Shown: in pieces, positions 1 through 6,907 of the stretch
Numbering within the stretch: the stretch's first letter is position 1
Layout: the number at the start of each line of letters is the position of its first letter
Assembly: GCA_030637665.1 (NCBI GenBank)
Contig: DAOWGA010000138.1
Span: 1 to 7,579 of the forward strand
DNA: 7,579 bases
Reading direction: 5' to 3'
Origin: Lysobacterales bacterium
GTDB lineage: Bacteria; Pseudomonadota; Gammaproteobacteria; Xanthomonadales; SZUA-36
Made by a program: the position numbers and the translations under genes
Notes under the pieces: model-generated
Seen by the model: only the letters and a program-made list of their open reading frames with translations
What the model was told of the DNA's origin: nothing
Databases searched by the model: none

Positions 1-80
1 ACCTGCTTGCAGGACACGTTCAAGACATCCCTGTGCACTAATCGGCTGTTCCCGACAGCCCGATTGTCCTGCAAGCAGGT
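1..80. repeat. Long inverted-repeat element, copy A
   Basis: Bases 1-16 (ACCTGCTTGCAGGACA) are the perfect reverse complement of bases 65-80, so the 80-base segment can fold into a 16-bp stem. Nested inside is a second hairpin: 40-49 (AATCGGCTGT) pairs with 55-65 (one bulged C) around the loop TCCCG at 50-54. The unpaired segment between the stems includes CAAGACATCCCTGT (21-34). A related copy in opposite orientation lies at 155-261. The outer arm begins at base 1, so the stem may extend beyond the window edge. No coding sequence is supported here. The function is unknown; it looks like a dispersed palindromic intergenic repeat. Confidence 0.85.
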
Positions 81-154
81 ACCCGATCTCTCCCTGAAAC
101 GCTGGTTGCGAAAATCATGCACCATACGGGCCAAAAGCTCATGTCGGCCTGTCC
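81..154. other. Spacer between the two inverted repeats
   Basis: Seventy-four bases separate the two palindromic elements. I see no gene, promoter or further repeat in it. The stretch 262-293 between copy B and the end of the ferredoxin gene is likewise empty apart from the small hairpin listed separately. Confidence 0.5.
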
Positions 155-261
155 GGGAGGAGCAGCGTGTCTACCTGCAGGACCGTCATCTGTCGGGAAC
201 AGATGAAGAGCGAACAGGGATGTCTTGAGCGTGTCCTGCAGGTAGACACGCTGCTCCTCCC
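155..261. repeat. Long inverted-repeat element, copy B (opposite orientation to A)
   Basis: Bases 155-183 are the perfect reverse complement of 233-261, giving a 29-bp stem with a 49-base interior. The interior holds a second hairpin, TCATCTGT (186-193), loop CGGGA (194-198), ACAGATGA (199-206). Read on the minus strand, the stretch at 214-239 matches 9-34 of copy A with one difference in 26 bases. The 13-mer at 190-202 is the exact reverse complement of 46-58. The two elements are therefore members of one family with diverged stems. Copy B lies just past the end of the operon and could also affect mRNA 3' end stability; that is inference. Confidence 0.88.
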
Positions 262-279
262 CCCGGCACTGATTAAATC

Positions 280-294
280 GCGAACAAGGTTCGC
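280..294 (-). terminator. Small hairpin directly after the last gene, possible weak terminator
   Basis: GCGAAC (280-285) and GTTCGC (289-294) form a 6-bp stem with a 3-base loop, starting on the last base of the TAG stop of the ferredoxin gene. On the minus strand it is followed by GATTTAATC, which has only three consecutive T residues, so it lacks a proper U-tract. It may be a weak or factor-assisted terminator, or only an mRNA 3' end structure; the larger stem at 155-261 further downstream is an alternative. Confidence 0.25.
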
Positions 295-989
295 TACTGC
301 TTAACCAGGCAGGATTTCACGAAAGCCTCCATGTGAAAGCGGGCATGATCCGGCTGATAAGTGAATGACCTGCCCACCGGACAGGCACGGCGGGCGGCGC
401 AACCCAATTGCCGGCAATCGGACTCCTCATCGGCCTCAAGGTAATCAAGGCAGCGACCCACCCGGTAGTTACCCACGCTGAAAGCATCTACGGGACAGGC
501 ATCCAGGCAAGGCTGGTCTGCACACTGCAGGCAGGGCGAATCCCCGTCGGGAGCCCCAATAATGCCGCTGCAACGACCGGGGAGCGCCAGGGCAAAACGA
601 TAGGCGTGCCACAGGCCATATTCGCCATGAATGAACATCGACACGGGCGATGGAAATACCTGATCAACCCTCTTTGCCCAGGCAAGGAATGGCGGGTACG
701 GCGGGCCTTCCCACGGAAAGAGCGCCCGACCATCCAACTGCCGGGCAATATCCTCGCCGATTCTTCTGCTCCAGCGGTCCAGGCCATGCGGTAGAGCATC
801 ACCGTATTCGGAAGATACGCTGAACGAAGCCCACATTGAAGATCCCGCATTCCCCACCAACACCAGCTGTCGCGTATCGGTGTCACCATCGATGATGGGG
901 GCCCGTTCAATATCCGTCGCCTCAAGAACACCACGAACAATCAGTCCATGGGGTTTCAGCAATTCCTGTATTTCTGATATATCAGTCAT
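294..989 (-). CDS. 4Fe-4S (QueG-like ferredoxin) protein
   Basis: A 231-residue soluble protein with no signal peptide or membrane segment. The C-terminal part carries cysteine motifs of iron-sulfur proteins: C153-x2-C156-x4-C161-x3-C165-P, then C180 and C192-x4-C197-x5-C203-P, enough for two clusters. This resembles the double-cluster region of epoxyqueuosine reductase QueG and related proteins. The N-terminal 130 residues contain a conserved-looking segment (PHGLDRWSRRIG, then FPWEGPPYPPFLAWAKR and HGEYGLWHAYRFAL) that I associate with a poorly characterised ferredoxin-annotated family. It is the last gene, starting 8 bases after the HyuA-like gene; GGA lies only 3 bases before the ATG, so translation may depend on coupling. 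Its likely role is electron delivery, for example to RACo or directly to the corrinoid protein; that is inferred from context only. Confidence 0.8.
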   Translation of the reverse strand: MTDISEIQELLKPHGLIVRGVLEATDIERAPIIDGDTDTRQLVLVGNAGSSMWASFSVSSEYGDALPHGLDRWSRRIGEDIARQLDGRALFPWEGPPYPPFLAWAKRVDQVFPSPVSMFIHGEYGLWHAYRFALALPGRCSGIIGAPDGDSPCLQCADQPCLDACPVDAFSVGNYRVGRCLDYLEADEESDCRQLGCAARRACPVGRSFTYQPDHARFHMEAFVKSCLVKQ

Positions 990-997
990 ATTTCCGG

Positions 998-3049
998 TCA
1001 GCCGGATAGTGAATTTACAGAAATTTCGCGGCAGTCAGGCCGCCCGGTAGCAGTAGCTATGATGCGGGTTTCGAGAAAAAGCTCCCCGTCCAAATCGTGA
1101 TGAACGTGATTCGCGTCACTACTCAGGCGAACCTCTATCGAAGACGCGCCGGCCGAGGCAGCCATCAGGCGAACATTCTCAGTGGCGATCCGTTCCGCCG
1201 TCTCGATGGCTGTCTTCAGGTCTTTGAACTGCAGGGGTTCGCGGTCACTGTGAACAATAAAGCTGCCATGCAGCGGTTGCGTTACCGTTACCTGGGCGCT
1301 CTGAACGATGCTGCCCATCACGGCACCGAAGGCATTGGCCACCTCCGCACGCTCGGGTAGAGTCAGTTCCACACCCAGGCGGGCGGCCGAGTCCGGGAAA
1401 AACGTCCCGGCGGGTGCACCTACTGCCACCACCGGGTAGTCTGCGGCGAATTTAAGGTGGAACAAAGAACCGGAATCCAATACCTTGCCAGGTGCATCGC
1501 TGGATTCGAAAACCAGGTCGGCCAGCAGGCGGGTCAGGCTGCCGGCTTCAGACTCGTCCAGTTTCCGGTGCTGATGCAACCCGGCCTCGATCAGGGCCTG
1601 GCAGATCTGCTGGCTCACCCGCTCAAAGATCTGCCGGCTTGGCGTCTCGGCATCACCTTCCCGCCAGCGCCCCAGCCCATAAACATGTCGCATCTGGCGC
1701 GCCCAGATCAGGACGGCCAGCCGCGCCGACTCACCGCACCAGTGGTCGCTGAGCCCCAGAACATGGGCCGCATCACTGGGTGTAAAACCGCTGTAGATGA
1801 CCATGCCTTTGCGTTGCAGGCGTGCGATCGCCCGGCTCGCATCACGGTCGACGTTTACAATGGAGTCGAGTTCAATGGGACAGTCTGACAGCATCTCCCA
1901 GGCCCTCAGTTCTTCACCGGAGCATGCGGCCATCAGTACATCATTATGTTCGAGCCTGAGGGCGAAGCGGTTGTTACGGCGGCTCGGGCTGGCGGCCAGT
2001 TGCTGTCTCAGGACATCGCTGATCTCAGGATGTAAATGGCCAAGCAGGCTCAGTGGCACCACCCGGCGTGGCCCGATTTCGATGCCGGCTTGTCCGTTGA
2101 ACCGGACCTCACTATCACCACCGAGGCCGATCGAAATTACCCGCACGGCTTCAACCATGGGCCTCCAGTCCCCAATCCGCACACCGTCGGTGCCCAGTTC
2201 AGGCCGGCCCCCACTGACCACGGCGATATCAGTCGTCGTTCCGCCCATATCGGCAATGATCGCGTTACTGGCGCCGCTCAGGGCGCAGGCCCCAACCACA
2301 CTGGCTGCCGGACCGGAAAGAACCGTGCCGACGGGTTGCCTGAGAGCAGTTTCCGTGTTGATCAGGGAGCCGTTTCCTTTGACCATCATCAAGGGTGCAT
2401 GGATAGCCCGTTCCAGCAGGATTTTCTGAACCGCGAGAATCAGTTCGTGGATGATGGGCACCATGCGGGCATTGAGGGCCACGGTCAGCGCCCTTCGCGG
2501 CGCATCCAGGTCAGTGGCCAGTTCGTGGCCACAGGTGACCGGCCTGGCGCACAGTTCTTCAATCAATTCGCGCATGCGCAGTTCGTGAGCCGGATTGCGT
2601 ACAGCAAACATGGATGAAACGGCGAAAGCGGATACCTTGCCCATCAGCGCCAAAATGGCCGCCCTGGCCAGATCTTCATCCAGTGGCTCGTGCTCCCTGC
2701 CCACGGCATCGTGCCCGCCGGGAAGAGTTATCACGAGATCTTTTTCGAAAATCTCCAGCAAACCACTTTTGACGACCTGTTGTTGCCGGTAGCCGGGCAA
2801 CAGCACGCCAACCGGCGCTCCCTTGCCTTCAACCACTGAATTGGTGGAAAGCGTAGTGGACAGGGCTACCAGGCTGACATCGTGAAGCGCTTCGGCGGGC
2901 AATTCGGCAAGTGCGTTGCCGATGCCGATGGTCAGATCGTGGCGGGTGGTCAGGCACTTGCTGGCCGCGACAATCTGCTGCTCCCCGTCAACCAGCACCG
3001 CGTCGGTATACGTACCACCCGTGTCGATGCCCAGTTTGAATGGGGCCAT
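998..3049 (-). CDS. Hydantoinase/oxoprolinase-family (HyuA-like) ASKHA protein
   Basis: A 683-residue protein with the hydantoinase A N-terminal domain followed by the main hydantoinase A/oxoprolinase domain. Visible motifs are the phosphate-1 loop GIDTGGTYTDAVLVDG (residues 7-22), STTLSTNSVVEGKG (64-77), KGNGSL (224-229), LSGPAAS (244-250), the phosphate-2 loop ADMGGTTTDIAV (266-277) and GLGGDSEV (308-315). The fold is the actin/Hsp70-like ATPase fold, and family members use ATP to activate amides or ketones. No HyuB-type partner is seen, unlike typical hydantoinases and acetone carboxylases. Its ATG overlaps the RACo stop by one base (TGATG), which implies translational coupling. The context suggests an ATPase helping corrinoid activation, or hydrolysis of a pathway by-product; neither is shown. 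Family assignment is secure, role is not. Confidence 0.85.
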   Translation of the reverse strand: MAPFKLGIDTGGTYTDAVLVDGEQQIVAASKCLTTRHDLTIGIGNALAELPAEALHDVSLVALSTTLSTNSVVEGKGAPVGVLLPGYRQQQVVKSGLLEIFEKDLVITLPGGHDAVGREHEPLDEDLARAAILALMGKVSAFAVSSMFAVRNPAHELRMRELIEELCARPVTCGHELATDLDAPRRALTVALNARMVPIIHELILAVQKILLERAIHAPLMMVKGNGSLINTETALRQPVGTVLSGPAASVVGACALSGASNAIIADMGGTTTDIAVVSGGRPELGTDGVRIGDWRPMVEAVRVISIGLGGDSEVRFNGQAGIEIGPRRVVPLSLLGHLHPEISDVLRQQLAASPSRRNNRFALRLEHNDVLMAACSGEELRAWEMLSDCPIELDSIVNVDRDASRAIARLQRKGMVIYSGFTPSDAAHVLGLSDHWCGESARLAVLIWARQMRHVYGLGRWREGDAETPSRQIFERVSQQICQALIEAGLHQHRKLDESEAGSLTRLLADLVFESSDAPGKVLDSGSLFHLKFAADYPVVAVGAPAGTFFPDSAARLGVELTLPERAEVANAFGAVMGSIVQSAQVTVTQPLHGSFIVHSDREPLQFKDLKTAIETAERIATENVRLMAASAGASSIEVRLSSDANHVHHDLDGELFLETRIIATATGRPDCREISVNSLSG

Positions 3050-5067
3050 CAGGTACGTACCCTGGCGCGGCGACGGCGACCCTTGTTCCCTGAACCACCT
3101 GTGGCTGCGGGCGGCTGTGGTAATTGCACTGCCGAAGACAGGTTTGGAAACGGGTGCGAAGAATGCGGGATTCCCATGGCTTCCACGAAGTGATTCTGGA
3201 AATTTGCATCGACGGCGGTTTCCACTTTCTCAATCTGCCGCGCGCGATGTTCGATTTCAGCGCGCGATGCCCGGTTGAGCAGCGCAATCCTGGCGCCGGT
3301 GCCGGCGGCGTTATTTGCGGATGAGACATGCTCCAGTTTACAGTCGGGAATCATGCCCAGCACCATCGCATATTTCACATCGATGTGGCTGCCAAAGGCT
3401 CCAGCCAGGCGGATTCGATCCACCCTGTCAACACCCATGTGGTCCATCAATAAGCGTGCCCCGGCATACAAGGCAGCCTTGGCCAGCTGGATGGCGCGAA
3501 CATCATTCTGTTCGATCACGATTTTTGGTTCACCATCATGCAAAAGATAGGAAAACGTCCGGCCACTGGCCTGTATCCGGGGACTACGGCTGGCGACTTC
3601 ACCGTTGATGGTTCCATCGGGCTGGATAATACCAACCAGGTACATGCAGGCGATGGCCTCGATGATGCCGGAGCCGCAAATTCCGGTTACGCCCTGATCA
3701 CCCATGTTTTCCTCGAAATCCGGGTCATCTGACCAGAGTTCGCAACCGATCACTTTGTAGCGCGGTTCAAGTGTTTTCGGGTCGATGCGAATCCGCTCGA
3801 TCGCCCCGGGAGCGGCCCGTTGCCCGCCGCTGATCTGAGCGCCTTCGAAAGCGGGCCCGGTTGGGCTGGATGCAGCCAATAATCTGTCCCGATTACCAAG
3901 CACGATTTCGGCATTGGTGCCGACATCAATAATGAGGCTGATTTCTTCGTTCAGCCAGGGCGTTTCAGCCAGCATGACTGCAGCCGTATCAGCGCCCACG
4001 TGACCGGCAATGCAAGGCAACAGGTAAGCCCGCGCATTGGGGTGCAATTCGATATCCAGGTCAGCCGCCAGTATTTCCACGGCGTGATCCGTGGCCAGCG
4101 CGAATGGCGCTGTGCCCAATGGGGTTGGATCCAGCCCCAGCAGCAGATGATGCATCACCGGATTGCCAACCAGCGTGGTTTCCAGCACTTCCTCAACTGA
4201 AATTTCAGCTTGATCTGCCGTGTTTGCGATGAGTTTGCTGACGGCGGCGCGCACGACGGCTGTCATCTGACCGGCGCCTTCGGGGTTGAGCATGGCGTAG
4301 GACACGCGACTCATCAGGTCCTCGCCGAAGCGGATCTGGGGATTCATCGCACCGGCACTGGCCAGCACCTCGCCACTGGACAAATCACACAGGTGAACGG
4401 CGATGGTGGTGGAACCCACATCAACCGCGGCGCCGTAAATGCGGTCGCGGAACCCGGGCCACACTGCCACGATCTGATGCTCATTGCGAACCGCAACAGT
4501 GACCTGCCACTTGCCCTGGCGCAGTGCACCCTGCAAGTCCTGCAGAACCCTTAAATCCCAGTCCAGGCCGGCAAGTTCCCACTCTGTTTCCAGTGCTCGC
4601 AGCAAGCGCTGCAAGTCCCCTTCGGGGGTGTGTATATCGGGCTCTTCGACTTCCACGAAATAAAGCCGGACAAGCGGATCCACTTCGATATCATGCGCTT
4701 CATAGTCCTTGCGGACCACTTGGTGATGAACCTGGCTGCTGGCGGGCACATCGATTCTCACATCACCAAGGACCGTGGCCTGGCAACTCAGGCGATTGCC
4801 TGGATCGAGGCGCCCCCGTTTCAGGCAGTACTGCTCAGGCGCGGTCATGTCACTGAGGTGCAGCGGGCTGGAAACGATATTTTCCTTGGCAAAACTGCCC
4901 TCTACGGCCTCGACCTGGCAGCGCCCGCATCGCGCACGCCCCCCGCAGATGGAGTCAATGTCAACGCCCAGTTCCCGCGCAGCCTGCAAAACGGGCGTGC
5001 CAATCGGGAATCGTCCACGCTTGCCGGACGGGCTGAAGACAATCAGAGCCTCGGAAGATTCGTTCAT
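3049..5067 (-). CDS. RACo-type reductive activator of corrinoid protein (2Fe-2S, ASKHA ATPase)
   Basis: A 672-residue protein from the ATG at 5067. The N-terminal plant-type [2Fe-2S] domain shows C41-x5-C47-x2-C50 and C95. A linker and middle domain with DVGSTT (216-221) follow, then the C-terminal DUF4445/RACo domain with DVGTNAE (381-387), GICGSGIIE (462-470), GAFGSHID (556-563) and NNAAGTGA (585-592). RACo proteins use ATP hydrolysis to drive reduction of inactive Co(II) corrinoid protein to Co(I). The frame is open up to 5160, but that extension (Ala/Gly-rich) overlaps the upstream gene. The start at 5067 lies 13 bases past the upstream stop, has GGGG 5 bases ahead, and gives the usual short lead into the ferredoxin fold. 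The C terminus ends in an arginine-rich tail (663-672), like the protein encoded just before it. Confidence 0.92.
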   Translation of the reverse strand: MNESSEALIVFSPSGKRGRFPIGTPVLQAARELGVDIDSICGGRARCGRCQVEAVEGSFAKENIVSSPLHLSDMTAPEQYCLKRGRLDPGNRLSCQATVLGDVRIDVPASSQVHHQVVRKDYEAHDIEVDPLVRLYFVEVEEPDIHTPEGDLQRLLRALETEWELAGLDWDLRVLQDLQGALRQGKWQVTVAVRNEHQIVAVWPGFRDRIYGAAVDVGSTTIAVHLCDLSSGEVLASAGAMNPQIRFGEDLMSRVSYAMLNPEGAGQMTAVVRAAVSKLIANTADQAEISVEEVLETTLVGNPVMHHLLLGLDPTPLGTAPFALATDHAVEILAADLDIELHPNARAYLLPCIAGHVGADTAAVMLAETPWLNEEISLIIDVGTNAEIVLGNRDRLLAASSPTGPAFEGAQISGGQRAAPGAIERIRIDPKTLEPRYKVIGCELWSDDPDFEENMGDQGVTGICGSGIIEAIACMYLVGIIQPDGTINGEVASRSPRIQASGRTFSYLLHDGEPKIVIEQNDVRAIQLAKAALYAGARLLMDHMGVDRVDRIRLAGAFGSHIDVKYAMVLGMIPDCKLEHVSSANNAAGTGARIALLNRASRAEIEHRARQIEKVETAVDANFQNHFVEAMGIPHSSHPFPNLSSAVQLPQPPAATGGSGNKGRRRRARVRT

Positions 5068-5080
5068 CTGAACCCCGCTA

Positions 5081-5983
5081 TCAGCCTTTGCCCGACCGCC
5101 GCCGGCGGCCGCTGCGGCGGGTCCGGGCGCCTTCGGCAGCGGGCTCACGATAGGAAGCAATCCAGTTCGCGCACTGCGGATCGTGATCCATCAGAACATC
5201 GGAGCCACGCACCGCCTGCATCAGGGTTGCTTCAAGCGGATTGGTGATGGCCGAAGTCATGCCCGCGCCGATTGCCATGGCGATAAAGGCTGGATTCAGA
5301 CCGTGCCGGTTTGGCAGTCCAAAACTGACATTGGAAGCCCCACAGGTAGTGTTGACTTTCAGTTCCATGCGCAGGCGGCGAATCAGCTGCATGACCTGGA
5401 CACCCGCGTCCGCCATCGCACCGACCGGCATCACCAGCGGGTCAACCACTACGTCACAGGCGGGGATTCCATGATCGGCCGCCCGCTCGACAATTTTTTT
5501 CGCAACCTCGAAGCGAACATTGATGTCCGTTGAAATCCCGCTGTCGTCGTTACAAATGGCCACGACCGCCGCGCCGTGCTTTTTCACCAGCGGCAGCACG
5601 CGCTCCATGCGATCCTCCTCGCCGGTAACCGAATTCAGCAATGCCTTGCCTTGATAGGCTTCCAGCCCGGATTCCAGTGCTTCCAGAACGGAAGAGTCTA
5701 TGGACAGGGGAACATCAGTCAGCGACTGAACGAGCTTGACCGCCCTGGCCAGTAGTGCGGGCTCATCCGCCAGGGGAATACCGGCGTTGACATCGAGAAC
5801 ATGGGCGCCGGCCGCTACCTGGGCCAAAGCGTCTGCCTCGACGCGGCTGAAATCCCCTGCTTTCATTTCTCCGGCCAGCAGCTTGCGTCCGGTCGGGTTG
5901 ATGCGCTCACCGATAATCACAAAAGGACGGTCAAAGCCGATGACTACTTCTTTTGTTGCCGAACTGATAACGGTGTCGGTCAT
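5081..5983 (-). CDS. Methyltetrahydrofolate:corrinoid methyltransferase (pterin-binding family)
   Basis: A 300-residue TIM-barrel enzyme of the pterin-binding family, expected to exchange a methyl group between tetrahydrofolate and the cobalt of a corrinoid protein in the cytoplasm. Motifs: IGERINPTGRK (24-34), DVNAGIP (64-70), SIDSS (94-98), NSVTG (117-121), DPLVMPVG (171-178), and GASNVSFGLPNR (205-216), typical of MetH-type and acetogen methyltransferases. True dihydropteroate synthase has a different N-terminal signature (NVTPDSF type), so folate synthesis is unlikely. In a demethylation operon the net direction is probably from methyl-corrinoid to THF. It starts with a 4-base ATGA overlap with the preceding gene. 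The last 14 residues contain seven arginines and one lysine, forming a basic, probably disordered tail. Confidence 0.92.
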   Translation of the reverse strand: MTDTVISSATKEVVIGFDRPFVIIGERINPTGRKLLAGEMKAGDFSRVEADALAQVAAGAHVLDVNAGIPLADEPALLARAVKLVQSLTDVPLSIDSSVLEALESGLEAYQGKALLNSVTGEEDRMERVLPLVKKHGAAVVAICNDDSGISTDINVRFEVAKKIVERAADHGIPACDVVVDPLVMPVGAMADAGVQVMQLIRRLRMELKVNTTCGASNVSFGLPNRHGLNPAFIAMAIGAGMTSAITNPLEATLMQAVRGSDVLMDHDPQCANWIASYREPAAEGARTRRSGRRRRSGKG

Positions 5984-6297
5984 GTAATTTTCACCTGCTT
6001 TGAATTGTCAATGCCGCTCGCTTTCACAAAAGCCTCGAGCACATCATCTGGAAATTGTTCTTCAAGCCGCGCCACTTCATCGCTGACAGCTTGCTCCATC
6101 TCGCCCTCGCAAGGCCGGCTTTCACGCCGCCAGTCCTCGAGATAGGCCTTACTGGAACCACGGCCGGCCCGCATGGCCGCACGGTCAATCCCCACAGCGA
6201 AGCGCTTCGAAAGCTCCTGTTTGTGGCGTTTCCGGCCCAACTGCCCGATGACCTGGGCCGGGATGTCCCGCCAGTAAATGATGGTCAGTTTTGCCAT
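5980..6297 (-). CDS. Small protein of the 'virulence factor' (Virulence_fact) family
   Basis: A 105-residue soluble protein beginning AKLTIIYWRDIPAQVI, which I recognise as the conserved start of a family labelled 'virulence factor' in domain databases. Other visible features are a basic region with RAAMRAG (39-45), an acidic second half, and no cysteine pattern apart from one Cys. There is no signal peptide or membrane segment. The family name gives no useful function: the gene sits between DUF1638 and the methyl-THF methyltransferase, overlapping the first by 13 bases and the second by 4. A role in corrinoid methyl transfer, perhaps as an adaptor or scaffold, fits better than virulence. That is inferred from position only; the biochemical function is unknown. 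Confidence 0.82.
   Translation of the reverse strand: MAKLTIIYWRDIPAQVIGQLGRKRHKQELSKRFAVGIDRAAMRAGRGSSKAYLEDWRRESRPCEGEMEQAVSDEVARLEEQFPDDVLEAFVKASGIDNSKQVKIT
5991..5996 (-). promoter_or_regulatory. Ribosome binding site of the methyl-THF methyltransferase gene
   Basis: AGGTGA on the minus strand, 7 bases before the ATG at 5983 and inside the end of the preceding gene. It supports that start and the ATGA-coupled arrangement. Confidence 0.7.
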
Positions 6298-6896
6298 GCT
6301 TCATCCTTTTCCAGCGCCGGCTTGAGCAACAGCGAGAGTGGCTGGTCACCATGGTATTGATAGCAGTACTCCAGCCCCAGGAAATCCGCGTGCTTCATCG
6401 CCATCGACTGCAGCTTTTGTGATTCTGTCTGCGCCAGGTACACAACCCGCTTGTAATTACCAAAATACACCGGCATCAGCTGTGGCCGCCGGTCCAGGCC
6501 CAGGCCCCTGATGACCAGGCGCTCGAAATGCCGTACCAGGAAATCGGTGAGATAGAAACTCCCTGGCTCAGCATCCGCCAACTCGTGAAACGCCTCGCTT
6601 CCGGCATAAAACTCGTAGCAATGCGCACCCGGGATGCGTTCGATGCCATATTCTTCAAGTGCCTTATCCAGCAAACCGCCGGTACCGCAGTCCGCATACG
6701 CCACGAATATTTTTTTGAAGTGGCTGCCTTCTGCTTCAATTTTCGCCCGCACCGCAGCAGGGATTTTCTCCGGCGTGTTGTGCAACTCCGCGGGAAGACA
6801 CTGAAACTCGATGTGATCCCAGCCGTTCATATCCCTGATGCGCACCAGTTCCCTGGCGATCGCGCCACAGGCAATAACGAGAACTGGACGGGGCAC
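6285..6896 (-). CDS. DUF1638 domain protein of unknown function
   Basis: A 203-residue soluble protein spanning a DUF1638 domain. Recognisable segments are VIACGAIARELV (7-18), QCLPAELHNTPEKIP (32-46), FVAYADCGTGGLLD (64-77), RIPGAHCYEFYAG (87-99), and FYLTDFLVRHFERLVIRGLGLDR (114-136). Cysteines C10, C33, C70 and C93 with H39 and H92 sit in the best-conserved-looking segments and could bind a metal or cofactor. The start is GTG at 6896; an in-frame TGA two codons upstream excludes any longer form, and no other start precedes the conserved VIACG strand. The ribosome site is weak, so coupling to the corrinoid gene, which stops 11 bases upstream, is likely. Function is unknown; placement directly after the corrinoid protein suggests a role in corrinoid or methyl-group handling. 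Confidence 0.88.
   Translation of the reverse strand: MPRPVLVIACGAIARELVRIRDMNGWDHIEFQCLPAELHNTPEKIPAAVRAKIEAEGSHFKKIFVAYADCGTGGLLDKALEEYGIERIPGAHCYEFYAGSEAFHELADAEPGSFYLTDFLVRHFERLVIRGLGLDRRPQLMPVYFGNYKRVVYLAQTESQKLQSMAMKHADFLGLEYCYQYHGDQPLSLLLKPALEKDEAWQN
6304..6308 (-). promoter_or_regulatory. Ribosome binding site of the small 'virulence factor' family gene
   Basis: AAGGA on the minus strand, 6 bases before the ATG at 6297, lying within the last codons of the DUF1638 gene. It confirms the start that gives the 13-base gene overlap. Confidence 0.65.
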
Positions 6897-6907
6897 GCTT
6901 CAGCTGC

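Noticed and set aside
7..228. Plus-strand open frame of 73 codons
   Set aside because: It runs through both inverted-repeat elements, has no family resemblance, and its sequence is explained by the palindromes.
1..261. CRISPR array or attC-type integron site
   Set aside because: There are only two inverted copies with unequal stems, no regularly spaced direct repeats, and no integrase or cas gene in the window.
155..261. Classic intrinsic terminator of the operon
   Set aside because: The stem is long with a 49-base interior and is not followed by a T-tract on the minus strand; it is better described as a repeat element, though an effect on the mRNA end is possible.
1797..2617. Overlapping plus-strand open frames of 193 and 210 codons opposite the HyuA-like gene
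   Set aside because: They are antisense to a well-supported coding sequence; their residues are low in family character and rich in Arg/Ser/Pro, as expected for shadows in GC-rich DNA.
2988..3329. Minus-strand open frame of 113 codons spanning the RACo/HyuA junction
   Set aside because: It is out of frame with both strongly supported genes and has no recognisable domain.
4630..5247. Plus-strand open frame of 205 codons across the RACo/methyltransferase junction
   Set aside because: It is antisense to two genes with clear motifs, with no recognisable domain and no ribosome site that I can see.
5081..5983. Dihydropteroate synthase (folate biosynthesis)
   Set aside because: The fold is shared, but the IGERINPTGRK and GASNVSFGLPNR motifs fit methyl-THF:corrinoid methyltransferases, and the operon context agrees.
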